From the NCBI GenBank assembly GCA_963724985.1, contig CAVRWV010000006.1:113438-177437 (forward strand): 64,000 bases of DNA. The letters run 5' to 3'. Positions 35,922-45,517 of this stretch are shown piece by piece; positions within the stretch are counted from its first letter, which is position 1; every line of letters begins with the position of its first letter. The notes beneath the pieces are model-generated. The model saw nothing but the letters and a program-made list of their open reading frames with translations. It did not search any database and had not been told where the DNA came from. The position numbers and the translations under genes are program-made. Origin of the DNA: JAJPJE01 sp963724985. GTDB lineage: Bacteria; Acidobacteriota; Terriglobia; Terriglobales; Acidobacteriaceae.

Positions 35922-37016
35922 ATGCAGAGATACATTTCATTTCGCGATTTTGATTGGGTGCTGCTGGCCTTCGTGCTGCTGATCTCGGCGGTCGGCGTCG
36001 TCGAAATCTACAGCGCCACGCTGCACACGAAGTTCGTGGGCGCGCACATACGGCAGGTGTACTGGATCATGGCTGGCCTGATGTTGATGCTGATCATCAG
36101 CCGGATCAGCTACCAGTCGCTGCTGGAAGCGGTGCCGTGGATGTACGTGATCGCGATCGTGTCGCTGGTGTCGGTGCTGCTGTTCGGCCAGAAATACCTG
36201 GGCGCGCGGCGCTGGATCAGGATTGGAGGGGCGACGCACTTCCAGCCGTCGGAATGGGTCAAGCTCATATTGATCCTGGCGATGGCGAAGTACTTCGCCG
36301 AGAACCGGCAGCGGGAGATGAGTTTCTTCGACCTAGTAAAGGCGGCCTCCGTGGTCGGTGTGCCGATGCTGTTGGTGCTGGCGCAGCCCGATATGGGAAC
36401 GGCTCTGACTTACCTGCCGATCGCGGTGATGGCGTTGTTCCTCGGCGGAATGAAGGGGAAACACGCTGCGGCGATCGTGCTGTCGCTGGCGATGGTCGCG
36501 GTTCCAGCCTGGAAGTTTGGTTTGAAGCAGTATCAGAAGGACCGGCTGACGGTTTTCATGAATCCGGACTCCGATCCGCAGCACAAGGGGTATCAGGTAA
36601 ATCAATCGTTGATTGCGGTGGGGTCGGGCGGAATCTGGGGTAAGGGAACGACTCAAGGCACACAAACGCAAGGGCTTTTCCTGCCGGTGCCGCACACGGA
36701 TTTTATCTTTGCAGCCTTTTCGGAAGAACATGGTTTTGTCGGCGCCCTAGGGATACTACTGCTATACTTCATGGTGCTGATGCGTTTGATCCAGAACGCC
36801 CAGACCGCGCCAGACCGCGCTGGGGCGTTTGTAGTAATGGGTGTGGTGGCAGTACTGGTTTTCCACATCCTGGTAAACGTAGGCATGGTGGTCGGATTTA
36901 TGCCGGTCACCGGGATTCCGCTTCCGTTGATGAGTTATGGCGGATCGTCAGTCCTGTTTACGTTTCTTGCGCTGGGGATTGTGATGAATGTCCGCATGCG
37001 CCGTTTCGTGAACTAA
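35922..37016 (+). CDS. rodA: SEDS glycosyltransferase RodA
   Basis: A 364-residue polytopic SEDS-family peptidoglycan polymerase. The N-terminus (FDWVLLAFVLLISAVGVVEI) starts the first of about ten membrane helices. GARRWIRIGGATHFQPSEWV, KYFAENRQREMSFFDLVKAA, AQPDMGTALTYLPIAVMALF and the C-terminal GFMPVTGIPLPLMSYGGSSV are hallmarks; PSEW and the aspartate of QPDMGTA include residues needed for activity in homologues. Partner of the PBP2 encoded upstream. Confidence 0.96.
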   Translation: MQRYISFRDFDWVLLAFVLLISAVGVVEIYSATLHTKFVGAHIRQVYWIMAGLMLMLIISRISYQSLLEAVPWMYVIAIVSLVSVLLFGQKYLGARRWIRIGGATHFQPSEWVKLILILAMAKYFAENRQREMSFFDLVKAASVVGVPMLLVLAQPDMGTALTYLPIAVMALFLGGMKGKHAAAIVLSLAMVAVPAWKFGLKQYQKDRLTVFMNPDSDPQHKGYQVNQSLIAVGSGGIWGKGTTQGTQTQGLFLPVPHTDFIFAAFSEEHGFVGALGILLLYFMVLMRLIQNAQTAPDRAGAFVVMGVVAVLVFHILVNVGMVVGFMPVTGIPLPLMSYGGSSVLFTFLALGIVMNVRMRRFVN

Positions 37017-37488
37017 ATAGGGTAAGAAGCTTCCGGTCGGGTCAGGGACTCTCCGGAACGCTCCGTAAAGCCGGAGCAAAGATTGCAGATTACGACGCCT
37101 TCTCGTGAATGAGGGCAGTAGCCGGCGACAAGGTGCCGGACAAGGATTGCAGCAGATTCGCTCTGGTGAGCGAATTGAGGACAGAGCCAGCAGGGCGGGT
37201 AACGGCCCCCTCGGAAGTCGGAGTGAGATTCGGATGAGTGGAAACTCCGATAGCGGTACCGAGAGAGCGGTCACAGAACTTTGTTGGGCCTGATAGGTGC
37301 GAAAGATTCCTAAGCAGAACAGGATTCCTTCCAACGGGCATGTTGGGGGCGTGAGATACCGGTCCAAGGCCGTTCCGATTCGGGACAGCCGGGGATAGGT
37401 GTTTGCGCTTGCCATCGGCCTTCCTGCAATTTAGTCCAGCCTTGTAAGACCTGTGTTGGTCATCGCCGGTGTTTCACCGGAGATTTGA
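37017..37488 (+). ncRNA. Candidate structured leader RNA upstream of rng
   Basis: A 472-nt gap without a credible gene but with many perfect short hairpins. They are CTCCGG/CCGGAG (37051-37076), CCGGC/GCCGG (37122-37139), ATTCGCTC-TGGT-GAGCGAAT (37156-37175), TCGGAGT/ACTCCGA (37218-37250), CCAAC/GTTGG (37331-37346), GTTCC/GGGAC (37372-37386) and CCGGTG-TTT-CACCGG (37466-37480). The last overlaps the ribosome binding site of rng. RNase E is autoregulated through its leader in E. coli; a similar role here is inference. The core motifs of RNase P RNA, tmRNA and T-box leaders were not found. Confidence 0.45.
37466..37482 (+). promoter_or_regulatory. Hairpin overlapping the rng ribosome binding site
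   Basis: CCGGTG (37466-37471), loop TTT, CACCGG (37475-37480), with GGAG at 37479-37482 serving as Shine-Dalgarno six nt before the ATG. The right arm covers half of the binding site, so folding could limit translation. Confidence 0.6.
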
Positions 37489-40400
37489 ATGTCAAAAGAA
37501 TTGTATGTGTCTTCCACGCCGCACCAAACCAAGGTTGCGCTGGTGGAAAACGACCAACTGGCTGAAGTCTATTTCGAACGCGAAAACGAATACACGTTAG
37601 CCGGATCCATTTATAAAGGCCGGGTTACGCGCGTGCTGCCAGGCATGCAGTCGGCCTTCGTCGATATCGGATTGGAGCGCGATGCGTTCCTGTACGTTTC
37701 CGACTTTTTCGAACTCGAGGACGAAGATGAGACCTTCGATCCCATACCAGCCGGAGCGGCCAAACCATTTCAGGCACAGCCAGAGCCGAGGCCGGAGCCG
37801 GTCGTACTGACGTCGCCGGAAGAAGAGGGCGAGGAGCCGGAAGCGGCAGCCCACGAAGCAACAGGCACGAACGGAGCGGCAGAAGGAAGCCGTGAAGACG
37901 ATGGGAACCGGCGCTGGCGCGGGCGGAATCGCCGCAGACGCGGTCGTCGGGGATTCCCGGAGAACAAGTTTGCGCAGCCCGAGCACCAGCAGAGCGGCGA
38001 GGCGGAGTCGGAAGAAGCGGAGGACGAAGGCGAAGTACCGCAGGCGCCGATCGTGCTGCCGGGCGAGTCTTTGGCGAAGTTCAATCGCAGACGCGAAGAG
38101 CCAGTCCAAAGGGAAGCTGCTTCGCCTGTCGCGGATGAGCAGGATACAGATCAAGAAGAAGAGTCGGCGATAGAGACGAGCACGGAAGTGACGCCGGAAG
38201 TTGCGGCTGCTCCTGAGGCTCCAATTCGGCGGGAACAGCCGAAGGCGTATGAGCCGATCATTCTGCCGGGCGAGTCGCTGGCGAAATACAACCGAAGTCG
38301 CGGTCAGAAAGCGGAAGAGGCACGGGTGTGCGGTGCCGAGCGCTGCGGTGCCGAGCGCTGCGAAGGAAGAGCCAGCAGCCGAGGCTACACCTGCGCCTCG
38401 GGCACGGGAAGCTCGTCGCGAGGAATATAGGCCGTATGCGCCGATCGTGTTGCCGGGCGAGTCGATTTCGAAGTATCGCAACAAGCCTGCTGCTGCTGCG
38501 CCAGCCGTCGCCGAGAAACGAGCCGAGGAGAATACGGAGGCGGCGGAGTCGGTAGCTGCCGAGGCGAGGGTCGAAGCTGGCGAAGAGAACGGATCGATCG
38601 CTGCTCCAGTTGAGCATTTGGCTGCCGCGGAATTTTTGCCGGTAGAGATCAAGCCGGAAGCGTTGAACTGGTGGCAAGAAGCTGACGCGAAAGAGCCTGC
38701 GGCGGAAACGCAAGAAGCTGAGTACGAGCAGGAACAGCACGTGGAGTCGGCGTCGGGAGCGGTGGAAGCCGAGCCTGAGCAACAACCGGAAGAGCGGGTT
38801 GAGATCCATGAAGCGGAGCGGGCGCACGAGCCGGAGGCGGAGCATCATGCTGAGCACGCGCGTCCCAGCCGTTTTGGGCGGATGAAGGCATTCATCTTTG
38901 GGGAAGAAGAGCAACGGCGGGGAGAAGAAGAGCCGACACACGCGCAGGAAGAATCGCCGCGGCACGAAGAACGCAGAGCTGAGAGTGCTGTAGAAGCTGA
39001 ACGTCATTCTTCTGAAGAGCATCCGACCAGCGCCTCGATAAGCTTCGAGGGCGGGCATGAGTCCGAAGTTCACTCGGAGTTCGAAGGCGGGCACGAAGCA
39101 GAGGTCAGCGAAAGGACACAGCGTCCGGAACCCGATTATCGAAATGCGCCGCTGGGTGCCTTTGAAGAAGAACTGATCGAAGGCGATGAGGAAGAAGATA
39201 TTCCGCATCCCTCGGAAGTGCTCTACGAGCCGGATTCCTATGAGGAGATGGAAGAGGAAACGCTCGAGCGCGCGGCCATGGCAGCGAACGATCTCGGTGA
39301 CGAACTGGAAGAAGACGAGACGAACGGCTACGCGACGGACGAAGAGAATGGCGAGGGAGTTGAGTCCGCGGAAGAACCGGAGTTGGCGGCACGCGCGGAG
39401 ACGCGCGGTCCGTCGGGCACGGCAGGATTCCAGCGGGCGCCGCGTCCGGAGTATGACCGTAATCACCGGCGCGGACGTCGTGGCGGTAGTGGTGGGAGGC
39501 GGGTGCAGCGCGGCGGCGCACGCAGAGAGCAGTCGCGTCCAACGGTGATGATCAGCGATGTCCTCAAAGAAGGACAGGAAGTGCTGGTACAGATTGCCAA
39601 GGAGCCGATCGGCAAGAAGGGCGCACGTATCACCAGCCACATCGCGCTACCGGGACGATTCCTGGTGTACATGCCGTCGGTTAATCATACGGGCGTGTCG
39701 CGGAAGATTGCATCGGATGAAGAGCGCCAGCGGCTGAAGCGGATCGTCAACAGCGAGCGCGAAAACGGCCATGGCGGATTCATCGTGCGCACGGCTGCAG
39801 CGGGAATTGCGGAAGACGAGCTACGCGCCGATATTCGCTTCCTGAAGAGCTTGTGGAATGACATCAAGAGCCGCGCGGACAGTTCGAAGCCGCCGGCGTT
39901 GATCTATCACGATCTGAACCTGGTGGAGCGCACGCTGCGCGACTTGGTGACTGAAGACTTTTCGGCAATCTGGGTCGACACCGAACCGGAGTACGAGCGC
40001 GTGGTACGGTTCGTGAATCGGTTCCAGTCATCGCTGACTCGGCGAGTGAAGCTCTACTCCAAGGACACGCCGCTATTTGAGCAGTTCGGCGTGGAAGAAG
40101 AGATCAACAAGGGGTTGCGGTCGAAGGTGTGGCTGAAGAGCGGTGGCTACATCGTGATCAACCAGACGGAAGCGCTGGTGGCGATCGACATCAACACCGG
40201 CAAGTACGTGGGTAAAACCACGCGCCTGGAAGACACGATCTTCAAGACGAACCTGGACGCGATCAAGGAAATCGTGCGGCAGATACGGCTGCGCGACCTG
40301 GGCGGCATCATCGTGATCGACTTCATCGACATGGATGAGCGCCGCAATCGGCAGAAGATCATGCAAGCACTGGAAGAGGAGTTGCAGAACGATCGTGCGC

Positions 40401-40738
40401 CCTCAAAGGTCCTGCAGTTCAATGATTTCGGACTGGTGGCGATCACCCGCAAACGCGTAAAGCAGTCGCTGGAGCGCACGTTGGGCAGCCCGTGCCCGTA
40501 CTGCTCGGCGAACGGTTATGTAAAGTCGCCGCAGACGGTGTGCAACGAGATCTATACCGAGATGCGCAAGATGGCTCGGCACTTCGAACACGACATTACA
40601 TTGCGGGTGAATCCGGAAGTCGCCAAGGAGTTGAAGGGGAACAATGGAAAGTGGCTGAGCGAAATGGAAGAGCTGACCAGCCATAACATCCTGGTGAAAG
40701 CGGATCCGACTCTGCATCAGGAACAGTTCGACATGTAG
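37489..40738 (+). CDS. rng: Ribonuclease E/G with large acidic insertion, frame interrupted
   Basis: Endoribonuclease for mRNA decay and rRNA processing, about 1082 residues once repaired. Residues 1-85 hold the RNase E/G start and the first half of the S1 domain (GRVTRVLPGMQSAFVDIG, RDAFLYVSDF). A roughly 600-residue acidic, Arg/Glu-rich insertion follows. The S1 domain resumes at VLKEGQEVLVQIAKEPIGKK. The catalytic part has GGYIVINQTEALVAIDINTG, where the metal aspartate is expected, IIVIDFIDMDERRNRQ with the second, and the zinc link CPYCSANGYVKS. The insertion carries three PI(V/I)LPGES motifs. One extra base at 38324-38331 breaks the frame: the first part ends at 38430, the second is open from 38201. 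Confidence 0.92.
38041..38490 (+). repeat. Three LPGES peptide repeats inside RNase E/G
   Basis: APIVLPGESLAKFNRR (about 38044-38091), EPIILPGESLAKYNRS (38252-38299) and APIVLPGESISKYRNK (38441-38488; in the shifted frame). They are separated by acidic or Ala-rich spacers of unrelated sequence, so the motif itself is conserved. Confidence 0.85.
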
Positions 40739-40770
40739 AGAACCCGTTTCACGTTTAACGAAACCATGAA

Positions 40771-40809
40771 CCCCATCCAGGCAAGAAAGCCGGGTGGGGT
40801 TTTCTTTTT
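40771..40809 (+). terminator. Rho-independent terminator after rng
   Basis: CCCCATCC ... GGGTGGGG with an inner GGC/GCC extension, followed by TTTTCTTTTT. It lies 33 nt after the stop codon. Confidence 0.88.
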
Positions 40810-40911
40810 GCACAGAAGGTGCCCACGGAATCGGCGCGGCGTACAACGATATGCATCGGCAATACTTCTAACCATTCGACGTAAACTGAGCTGGAACTTG
40901 GCGGAGGAACG

Positions 40912-41205
40912 ATGCCGAACTGGAAAAAAGCGGTAATCATTGGATCCCTAACGGCGGGAGCGCTGATGCTGATTAAAGGAAGACGGCCGGCTGGTGTGAT
41001 TTGCGCCACCGTTGGCCTGGCAGTTTTGGCTGCGGAATATCCGGAGCGCTTCGAGACCGTATGGGAGAATGCGCCTGAATACGTCGCGCGTGGCACGCAG
41101 ATCTTTAACACGCTCTCCCGGCTGGCAGAGCGGTTTGCAGAAAGCGCGGAAAGCCGCGGCCTGGGCGGAGCACTGCGCGAGATGGGCTCTGAGTACGCAG
41201 GGTAG
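40912..41205 (+). CDS. Small hypothetical protein with hydrophobic N-terminal half
   Basis: A 97-residue protein with a GGCGGAGGAA ribosome binding site before the ATG. The N-terminal half has two short hydrophobic stretches (AVIIGSLTAGALMLI and AGVICATVGLAVLAAEYPE) that could form a membrane hairpin. The C-terminal half is an amphipathic helix (FNTLSRLAERFAESAESRG). It is probably associated with the inner membrane. No family recognised. It follows the rng terminator and is a separate unit. Confidence 0.65.
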   Translation: MPNWKKAVIIGSLTAGALMLIKGRRPAGVICATVGLAVLAAEYPERFETVWENAPEYVARGTQIFNTLSRLAERFAESAESRGLGGALREMGSEYAG

Positions 41206-41356
41206 TTAGCCTAAAAAAACAAATGTGTTCGAACTCGGGCTGTGAGCGATGCCAGCCCGATATCTTTTCCTCCATCCACATCCTGTTCGGCGTTCCCACA
41301 CCTTCGGCAAAAGAAGCTTAGGATGGTCCATCGGCTAGTGGGCCGACGAATGACCC

Positions 41357-44300
41357 TTAGCCAGCTAGATGAACTTTGATCTCGGTGTGGAAGGCTTTTT
41401 CGACGTCGTTGCAGAAGGCGCGGAATGCCGGATATTCGGCAGGCGTGATGCGGAGCTGGCGGAATTGCACCGAGGTGCTCACAACGAGTTCGTGGCCGCG
41501 CCGCTCATAACGCAGGACGGCTACTCCAAACGGAGTGTCCAGGGTGGTTGACTTGGGAATGTTTTCGAACGAAGCACCTTCGGGCAGCGCGAAATGCAGC
41601 TCTTCTTCGGTGGTCCAGGGTGCGGGCAAGCACAGATCCTGCGCGCGCGTTGGCAGAGAGGCAAGAGTTTCCGTGTACTTGTGCGGCATCCAGGAGGAAA
41701 GCAGGGAGAGCGTTCGAGATCCCGCGAAGGTGTTGATCGATCCAGTGAATTTGAGATTGATGTCGCGCTCGACGTCATCGGCTCCGTCTACGAAGACGTC
41801 TTCGACGCGCACGGCGGGATAGACCTGTGAGAGGTTGGAACGGAGGGAATCGCGCTGGTGTTCGCTCGCTTCGTATTCACGACGCAAGCCGGGAGCGTCT
41901 TCTCCACGCGTGTAGGCCGATCCACTGAACGTGATCGTGCCGTCCGTCTGCACCGATGCACGCACGACGCGGTGCGTGTAGTTTTCCATCGGCAAGGTTA
42001 CGGGAATGCGGCGAAAGATTGCGTCACCGTCGGCGCCGACGGTAAGCGCCATGGCGCCCTGATCATCGAGAGGTAGTTCGTGCGAGCCTGCGTACTCGGC
42101 GGTGCCATCTAGCCAAAGCTGATATTTGGGAACGTAAACGATGGCATGATCGAAGATCTGGAGCGAAGTGGCTTTGTCGCCCACGTCGCCCATCTTGCGC
42201 GTGCGAACCAGGGCGAAGTCTGCGTCGATGCCGGCCGCACGCATGAGCGCCACCATCAGGCTGGCTTTATCTTTGCAGTCGCCGAAACGGCGCGCATACA
42301 CATGGCTGACGGGATACGGCTTGTAGCTGTAAACGCCGAACTCGAGACCAACGTAATGGGTGTTTTCGATGACGAACTGGTGAATCGCGCGAATCTTTTC
42401 GAGATCCGTGCTGTGCCCCTCGATGACCTTATCCAGAGCGGTGCGAAGAGCGCTGTCGAGCTGTAACTGCGGCGCAATGAAATCGGCATACCACTTTCCG
42501 AAAGCCTGCCACGAATCGAAAGTGGAGACGTTCACATAGGGTGCGGTTTCGGTGAGTGAGGGACCGCGCGGCTCAGCGTGGAGCGGCGGCATGTTGCGAA
42601 CTTCCCAGCTGTAGGTACGAAGCGAGCCATCTGTTTTGACGGAAGCCGGCGATGGCATGCGGTACTCAGAAACGTTGAGCGGCTCGGAGAGCGGCGCGAT
42701 AAGAACGTAACGTCGAAACTTTTCTGGTAGCGATGACTGAAACGTGACGAGTCCGCCGTAGTAACTGCCGTATGGGTTAACGTTCGTCTTCGGCGAGATG
42801 CGGTATTCGAGTTCGAGCACGTCACCTTTGGAGAGGTGCGGGAAGCGCAGGACGCGCTGGCGAGTGTCGTAGTACATGGAGATGGCGGCGTCCGAATAGC
42901 CGGTTTCACCGCCATTTTCTGCGAGAACGGTGCGGCCATCGGGTTTGTGAACGCGTGCCGAGATCAGGTCCAGTTTCTGGAGCGCATAGCTGTACTGAAT
43001 GCGATAGGTGGAATAGTCAGAGGCGCCCGAGTCGGTGTTCATCAACAGAATGAGTTGGTTGTGCTGCGAACTCTGCCCGTTTGGTGAAACGCGTTCTACG
43101 GTAACGTTCGCGAGCGAAGTGACGTTCGACGAATCGGATGGAGGATTGATTCGAAGCTCGCGCAATGTGTCTGCGATGTTAGCGAGATGAACGCGGTCGG
43201 GGTCGTTCGCCGGCGCCCGAGGACCGGGAGACTGCCGTGGCAGGTTTTGCGATTGCGCGTTCAACTCACCGGCCTTCGCCAGTTCCTTCTCGTACTGAAT
43301 CTTGTGCCCACTGCTGCCGTAGAGGTATGCCAGCCACTCATGGAGCGAAGCGTCGTTGGGATGCTGGGCGGCGAGCGACTCCATGGTACGAATCGCTTCA
43401 TCCACGCGGCTGCTTTTGCTGTCGAGAGTGGAGAGGGAACTGGCCGACTCGGTGTTTGCGGGATGAAGGGAAAGCTCGTGGTGTTCCAACTCGCGAAGCT
43501 TGGCAGAATTCGCCGTACGAACGTAGGCATGCTTCAAGGCTTGGTAAACGGCGGGATCTTCCGCACATCCGGCGAACGTCGGTTCGAGCAAGCGGGTGGC
43601 GTCGGCGAAGAGTCCGAGATCGGCGTACTTAAGACCAAGCTCCCGGCGCAGCCAGAGCGGAGAGGGGAATCGCGCTTCCAGCTTGCGATAGGCAGCAATG
43701 GCGGCAGAATGGCGTCCCATCGCGAGATTCACATCGGCGAGTTGTTTGGCGATAACAAAGTCACGGGGATCGCCGGTCGCAGCGGTTTGCAGCAGCGCCC
43801 GCGCTTTAATCAACTGATGGCGATCGACGTAGTAGCTCGCGAGGAGGGCATTAGCCTTGGCGTCACGGGGGTTGCTGTGCAATGCATGTTGCAGGGCCGA
43901 GAGTCTGCACGCGGCTAGCGAACAGCTTTCAGCGGCACTGACCCAGCGGGCGGCTGTTGGTGCGAGCTGGGCAGCCTTTGCGAATTCGTCAGAATAGCCT
44001 TGGCGACCATGGATCCGTGCGACTTCAGCCAGCGTCTCGTGAGCCGCAGCCGAGGAGGGATCGGCATTCACGGCCTGTTGAGCACTGTGGATCAGTTCGT
44101 CTGCGTGCGAATTGCCTGGTTCGGGGTTTAGCGCGTTCTCGCCCTTTTGGCTGGTGAGGTACGAACGTGCCTCGTCGCGCAGGAGAATGCTCTGACGATT
44201 GTCAGCTGCTACGTTGTGGAGAAAATCAGTGACTTCGGCGGCATTGTCGACGTAGTCGCTCAGATTTCGGATTCGATTCAGCAGGACAGAAGCTTGCGCG

Positions 44301-44455
44301 GGCGAAGCAGAGGTGAAGGTAGCTTCCGCAGCGGCAAGGCGAAGCTCGTATGGATTGGTTGAGGGAGCGAGCTGGTGCGCTTCCTGACTCCAGCTCAAAG
44401 CTGCGAGCCCAAGAACAAATACAAAAAGCGACGAACGAAAGTCGACGAAGGGCAT
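41357..44455 (-). CDS. Exported TPR / DUF3857 / transglutaminase-like protein
   Basis: A 1032-residue protein. The signal peptide is SLFVFVLGLAALSWSQ. Residues about 30-390 are a series of TPR-like helical repeats (for example HAEL-type AAAHETLAEVARIHGRQGYS and IAAYRKLEARFPSPLWLRRE). A DUF3857 domain follows (about 430-620; VLRFPHLSKGDVLELEYRIS). The transglutaminase core is at about 650-760, with the triad suggested by RRFGDCKDKASLMVAL, IFDHAIVYVP and WLDGTAEY. The C-terminus is beta-rich. Known DUF3857-transglutaminase proteins are periplasmic or surface-exposed with unclear substrates. A perfect hairpin lies in its 5' leader (44474-44501). Confidence 0.9.
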   Translation of the reverse strand: MPFVDFRSSLFVFVLGLAALSWSQEAHQLAPSTNPYELRLAAAEATFTSASPAQASVLLNRIRNLSDYVDNAAEVTDFLHNVAADNRQSILLRDEARSYLTSQKGENALNPEPGNSHADELIHSAQQAVNADPSSAAAHETLAEVARIHGRQGYSDEFAKAAQLAPTAARWVSAAESCSLAACRLSALQHALHSNPRDAKANALLASYYVDRHQLIKARALLQTAATGDPRDFVIAKQLADVNLAMGRHSAAIAAYRKLEARFPSPLWLRRELGLKYADLGLFADATRLLEPTFAGCAEDPAVYQALKHAYVRTANSAKLRELEHHELSLHPANTESASSLSTLDSKSSRVDEAIRTMESLAAQHPNDASLHEWLAYLYGSSGHKIQYEKELAKAGELNAQSQNLPRQSPGPRAPANDPDRVHLANIADTLRELRINPPSDSSNVTSLANVTVERVSPNGQSSQHNQLILLMNTDSGASDYSTYRIQYSYALQKLDLISARVHKPDGRTVLAENGGETGYSDAAISMYYDTRQRVLRFPHLSKGDVLELEYRISPKTNVNPYGSYYGGLVTFQSSLPEKFRRYVLIAPLSEPLNVSEYRMPSPASVKTDGSLRTYSWEVRNMPPLHAEPRGPSLTETAPYVNVSTFDSWQAFGKWYADFIAPQLQLDSALRTALDKVIEGHSTDLEKIRAIHQFVIENTHYVGLEFGVYSYKPYPVSHVYARRFGDCKDKASLMVALMRAAGIDADFALVRTRKMGDVGDKATSLQIFDHAIVYVPKYQLWLDGTAEYAGSHELPLDDQGAMALTVGADGDAIFRRIPVTLPMENYTHRVVRASVQTDGTITFSGSAYTRGEDAPGLRREYEASEHQRDSLRSNLSQVYPAVRVEDVFVDGADDVERDINLKFTGSINTFAGSRTLSLLSSWMPHKYTETLASLPTRAQDLCLPAPWTTEEELHFALPEGASFENIPKSTTLDTPFGVAVLRYERRGHELVVSTSVQFRQLRITPAEYPAFRAFCNDVEKAFHTEIKVHLAG

Positions 44456-44473
44456 CAGCGATTACGAATTGAA

Positions 44474-44501
44474 CTCCCCGCCGGAATTCACCGGCGGGGA
44501 G
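44474..44501. repeat. Perfect 11-bp hairpin ahead of the DUF3857 gene
   Basis: CTCCCCGCCGG, loop AATTCA, CCGGCGGGGAG. On the minus strand this is in the leader, 18 nt before the ATG, and includes a GGGGAG that may be the ribosome binding site. Could be a regulatory hairpin or operator. Confidence 0.6.
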
Positions 44502-44705
44502 CACCCTGCTAACGACCCCTGAAGCGCGTTTCCCCCAGTTTCAAATTACGCCAGAGAGGCCGCTAAACTCGTTTGTGGGTGTGTTGCGGAAAGTATGCAG
44601 GTCCAAGCGGCGGGAGAGAATTCATTGAAGTCCCTAGATACCCTACGGAAGAGACCTTAATTCGCAAAAAGATAGCCGGGATGGCACACGGGCAGATGAC
44701 ATCCC

Positions 44706-45419
44706 ATGATCCAAACGATCACATCAGAAATTCGAGATAGCACCACCCGGGGTGCGCCAGTGACTCGACTGTTTAGCAATCGCATCGTCTGTCTCTGCCT
44801 GTTGTTGTCTATTTGTGGCATCGGCTTCGCGCGCGAAGCGAAGGACCGAAACTACGTAGAGGATTCCTTTGCGGTTACGCTCTACTCGAGTTCCGTGTTC
44901 CTTCATGGGTATGTTCACGGATATGAAGAAGGATTCCATAATGCTGACGTTGATATCCAAATGGCGCATGGATTTCGCGACGTAGGCACGATGACCGAAT
45001 ACAAAAAAGTTGGCGATTGTCCCGCGAATTCCGGCGATAAGAACGTATATGAACGTGGATTCCGCCAGGGATTTCGAGTGGGATACGTCGATGGAATGTC
45101 AGGACGGAGTTTCCGCGCGGTTCGTTCGTTGCGAGTCGCCATGGCCGGTGTTGCGACGGATGAGTCGAATCAGCGGAGACGAGAATCGTTTGAAATGGGA
45201 ATACAGGAAGGCTATTACGCGGGGCAGTCTGAAGGATTGCACGACGGACGCACCGCAGCCGCCTTCCGGCAGATGGACCCAGGCTGTACGGCGCTGGATC
45301 AGAATGCGCCTGCGGCGAAAGACCCCGCGTATTGTGACGGCTTCCGCCGGGCCTTTTCGATTGGCTATTCCGACGGCTATACCAACCAGCAGGACAATCC
45401 GCACCTTGCCGTGAAATAA
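44706..45419 (+). CDS. Secreted GX3-repeat protein of unknown function
   Basis: A 237-residue protein with a clear signal sequence (IVCLCLLLSICGIGFA). The mature part has four clusters of Gly spaced every four residues with aromatic neighbours: HGYVHGYEEGFHNA, ERGFRQGFRVGYVDG, MGIQEGYYAGQSEGLHDG and DGFRRAFSIGYSDGYT. The pattern is like the deca-GX3 pattern of Yae1-type helices, so tightly packed helices are likely. Two cysteines near the ends (GDCPANSG, PGCTALD) and one at AYCDGFR could form disulfides. An internal GTG at 44760 with a nearby GGGG would give a more typical signal peptide and may be the true start. Confidence 0.7.
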   Translation: MIQTITSEIRDSTTRGAPVTRLFSNRIVCLCLLLSICGIGFAREAKDRNYVEDSFAVTLYSSSVFLHGYVHGYEEGFHNADVDIQMAHGFRDVGTMTEYKKVGDCPANSGDKNVYERGFRQGFRVGYVDGMSGRSFRAVRSLRVAMAGVATDESNQRRRESFEMGIQEGYYAGQSEGLHDGRTAAAFRQMDPGCTALDQNAPAAKDPAYCDGFRRAFSIGYSDGYTNQQDNPHLAVK

Positions 45420-45517
45420 CGCGTTTCGACCGCGTTTTACCCGCTGATTTCGCGCACATGCATGGGCTGTACCCTTCCCGTATCGAGTAGTACGTGTCCT
45501 TTGGTTCATTGACCTAA

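Noticed and set aside
37017..37488. RNase P RNA, tmRNA or T-box leader
   Set aside because: The core words (GGAAAGUCC-type for RNase P, the tag reading frame of tmRNA, AGGGUGGNACCGCG for T-box) are not present on either strand.
13329..38331. Programmed ribosomal frameshifting as an explanation for the katG, pilC and rng breaks
   Set aside because: No slippery heptamer, stimulatory stem or internal Shine-Dalgarno at the sites, and homologues are not known to use frameshifting.
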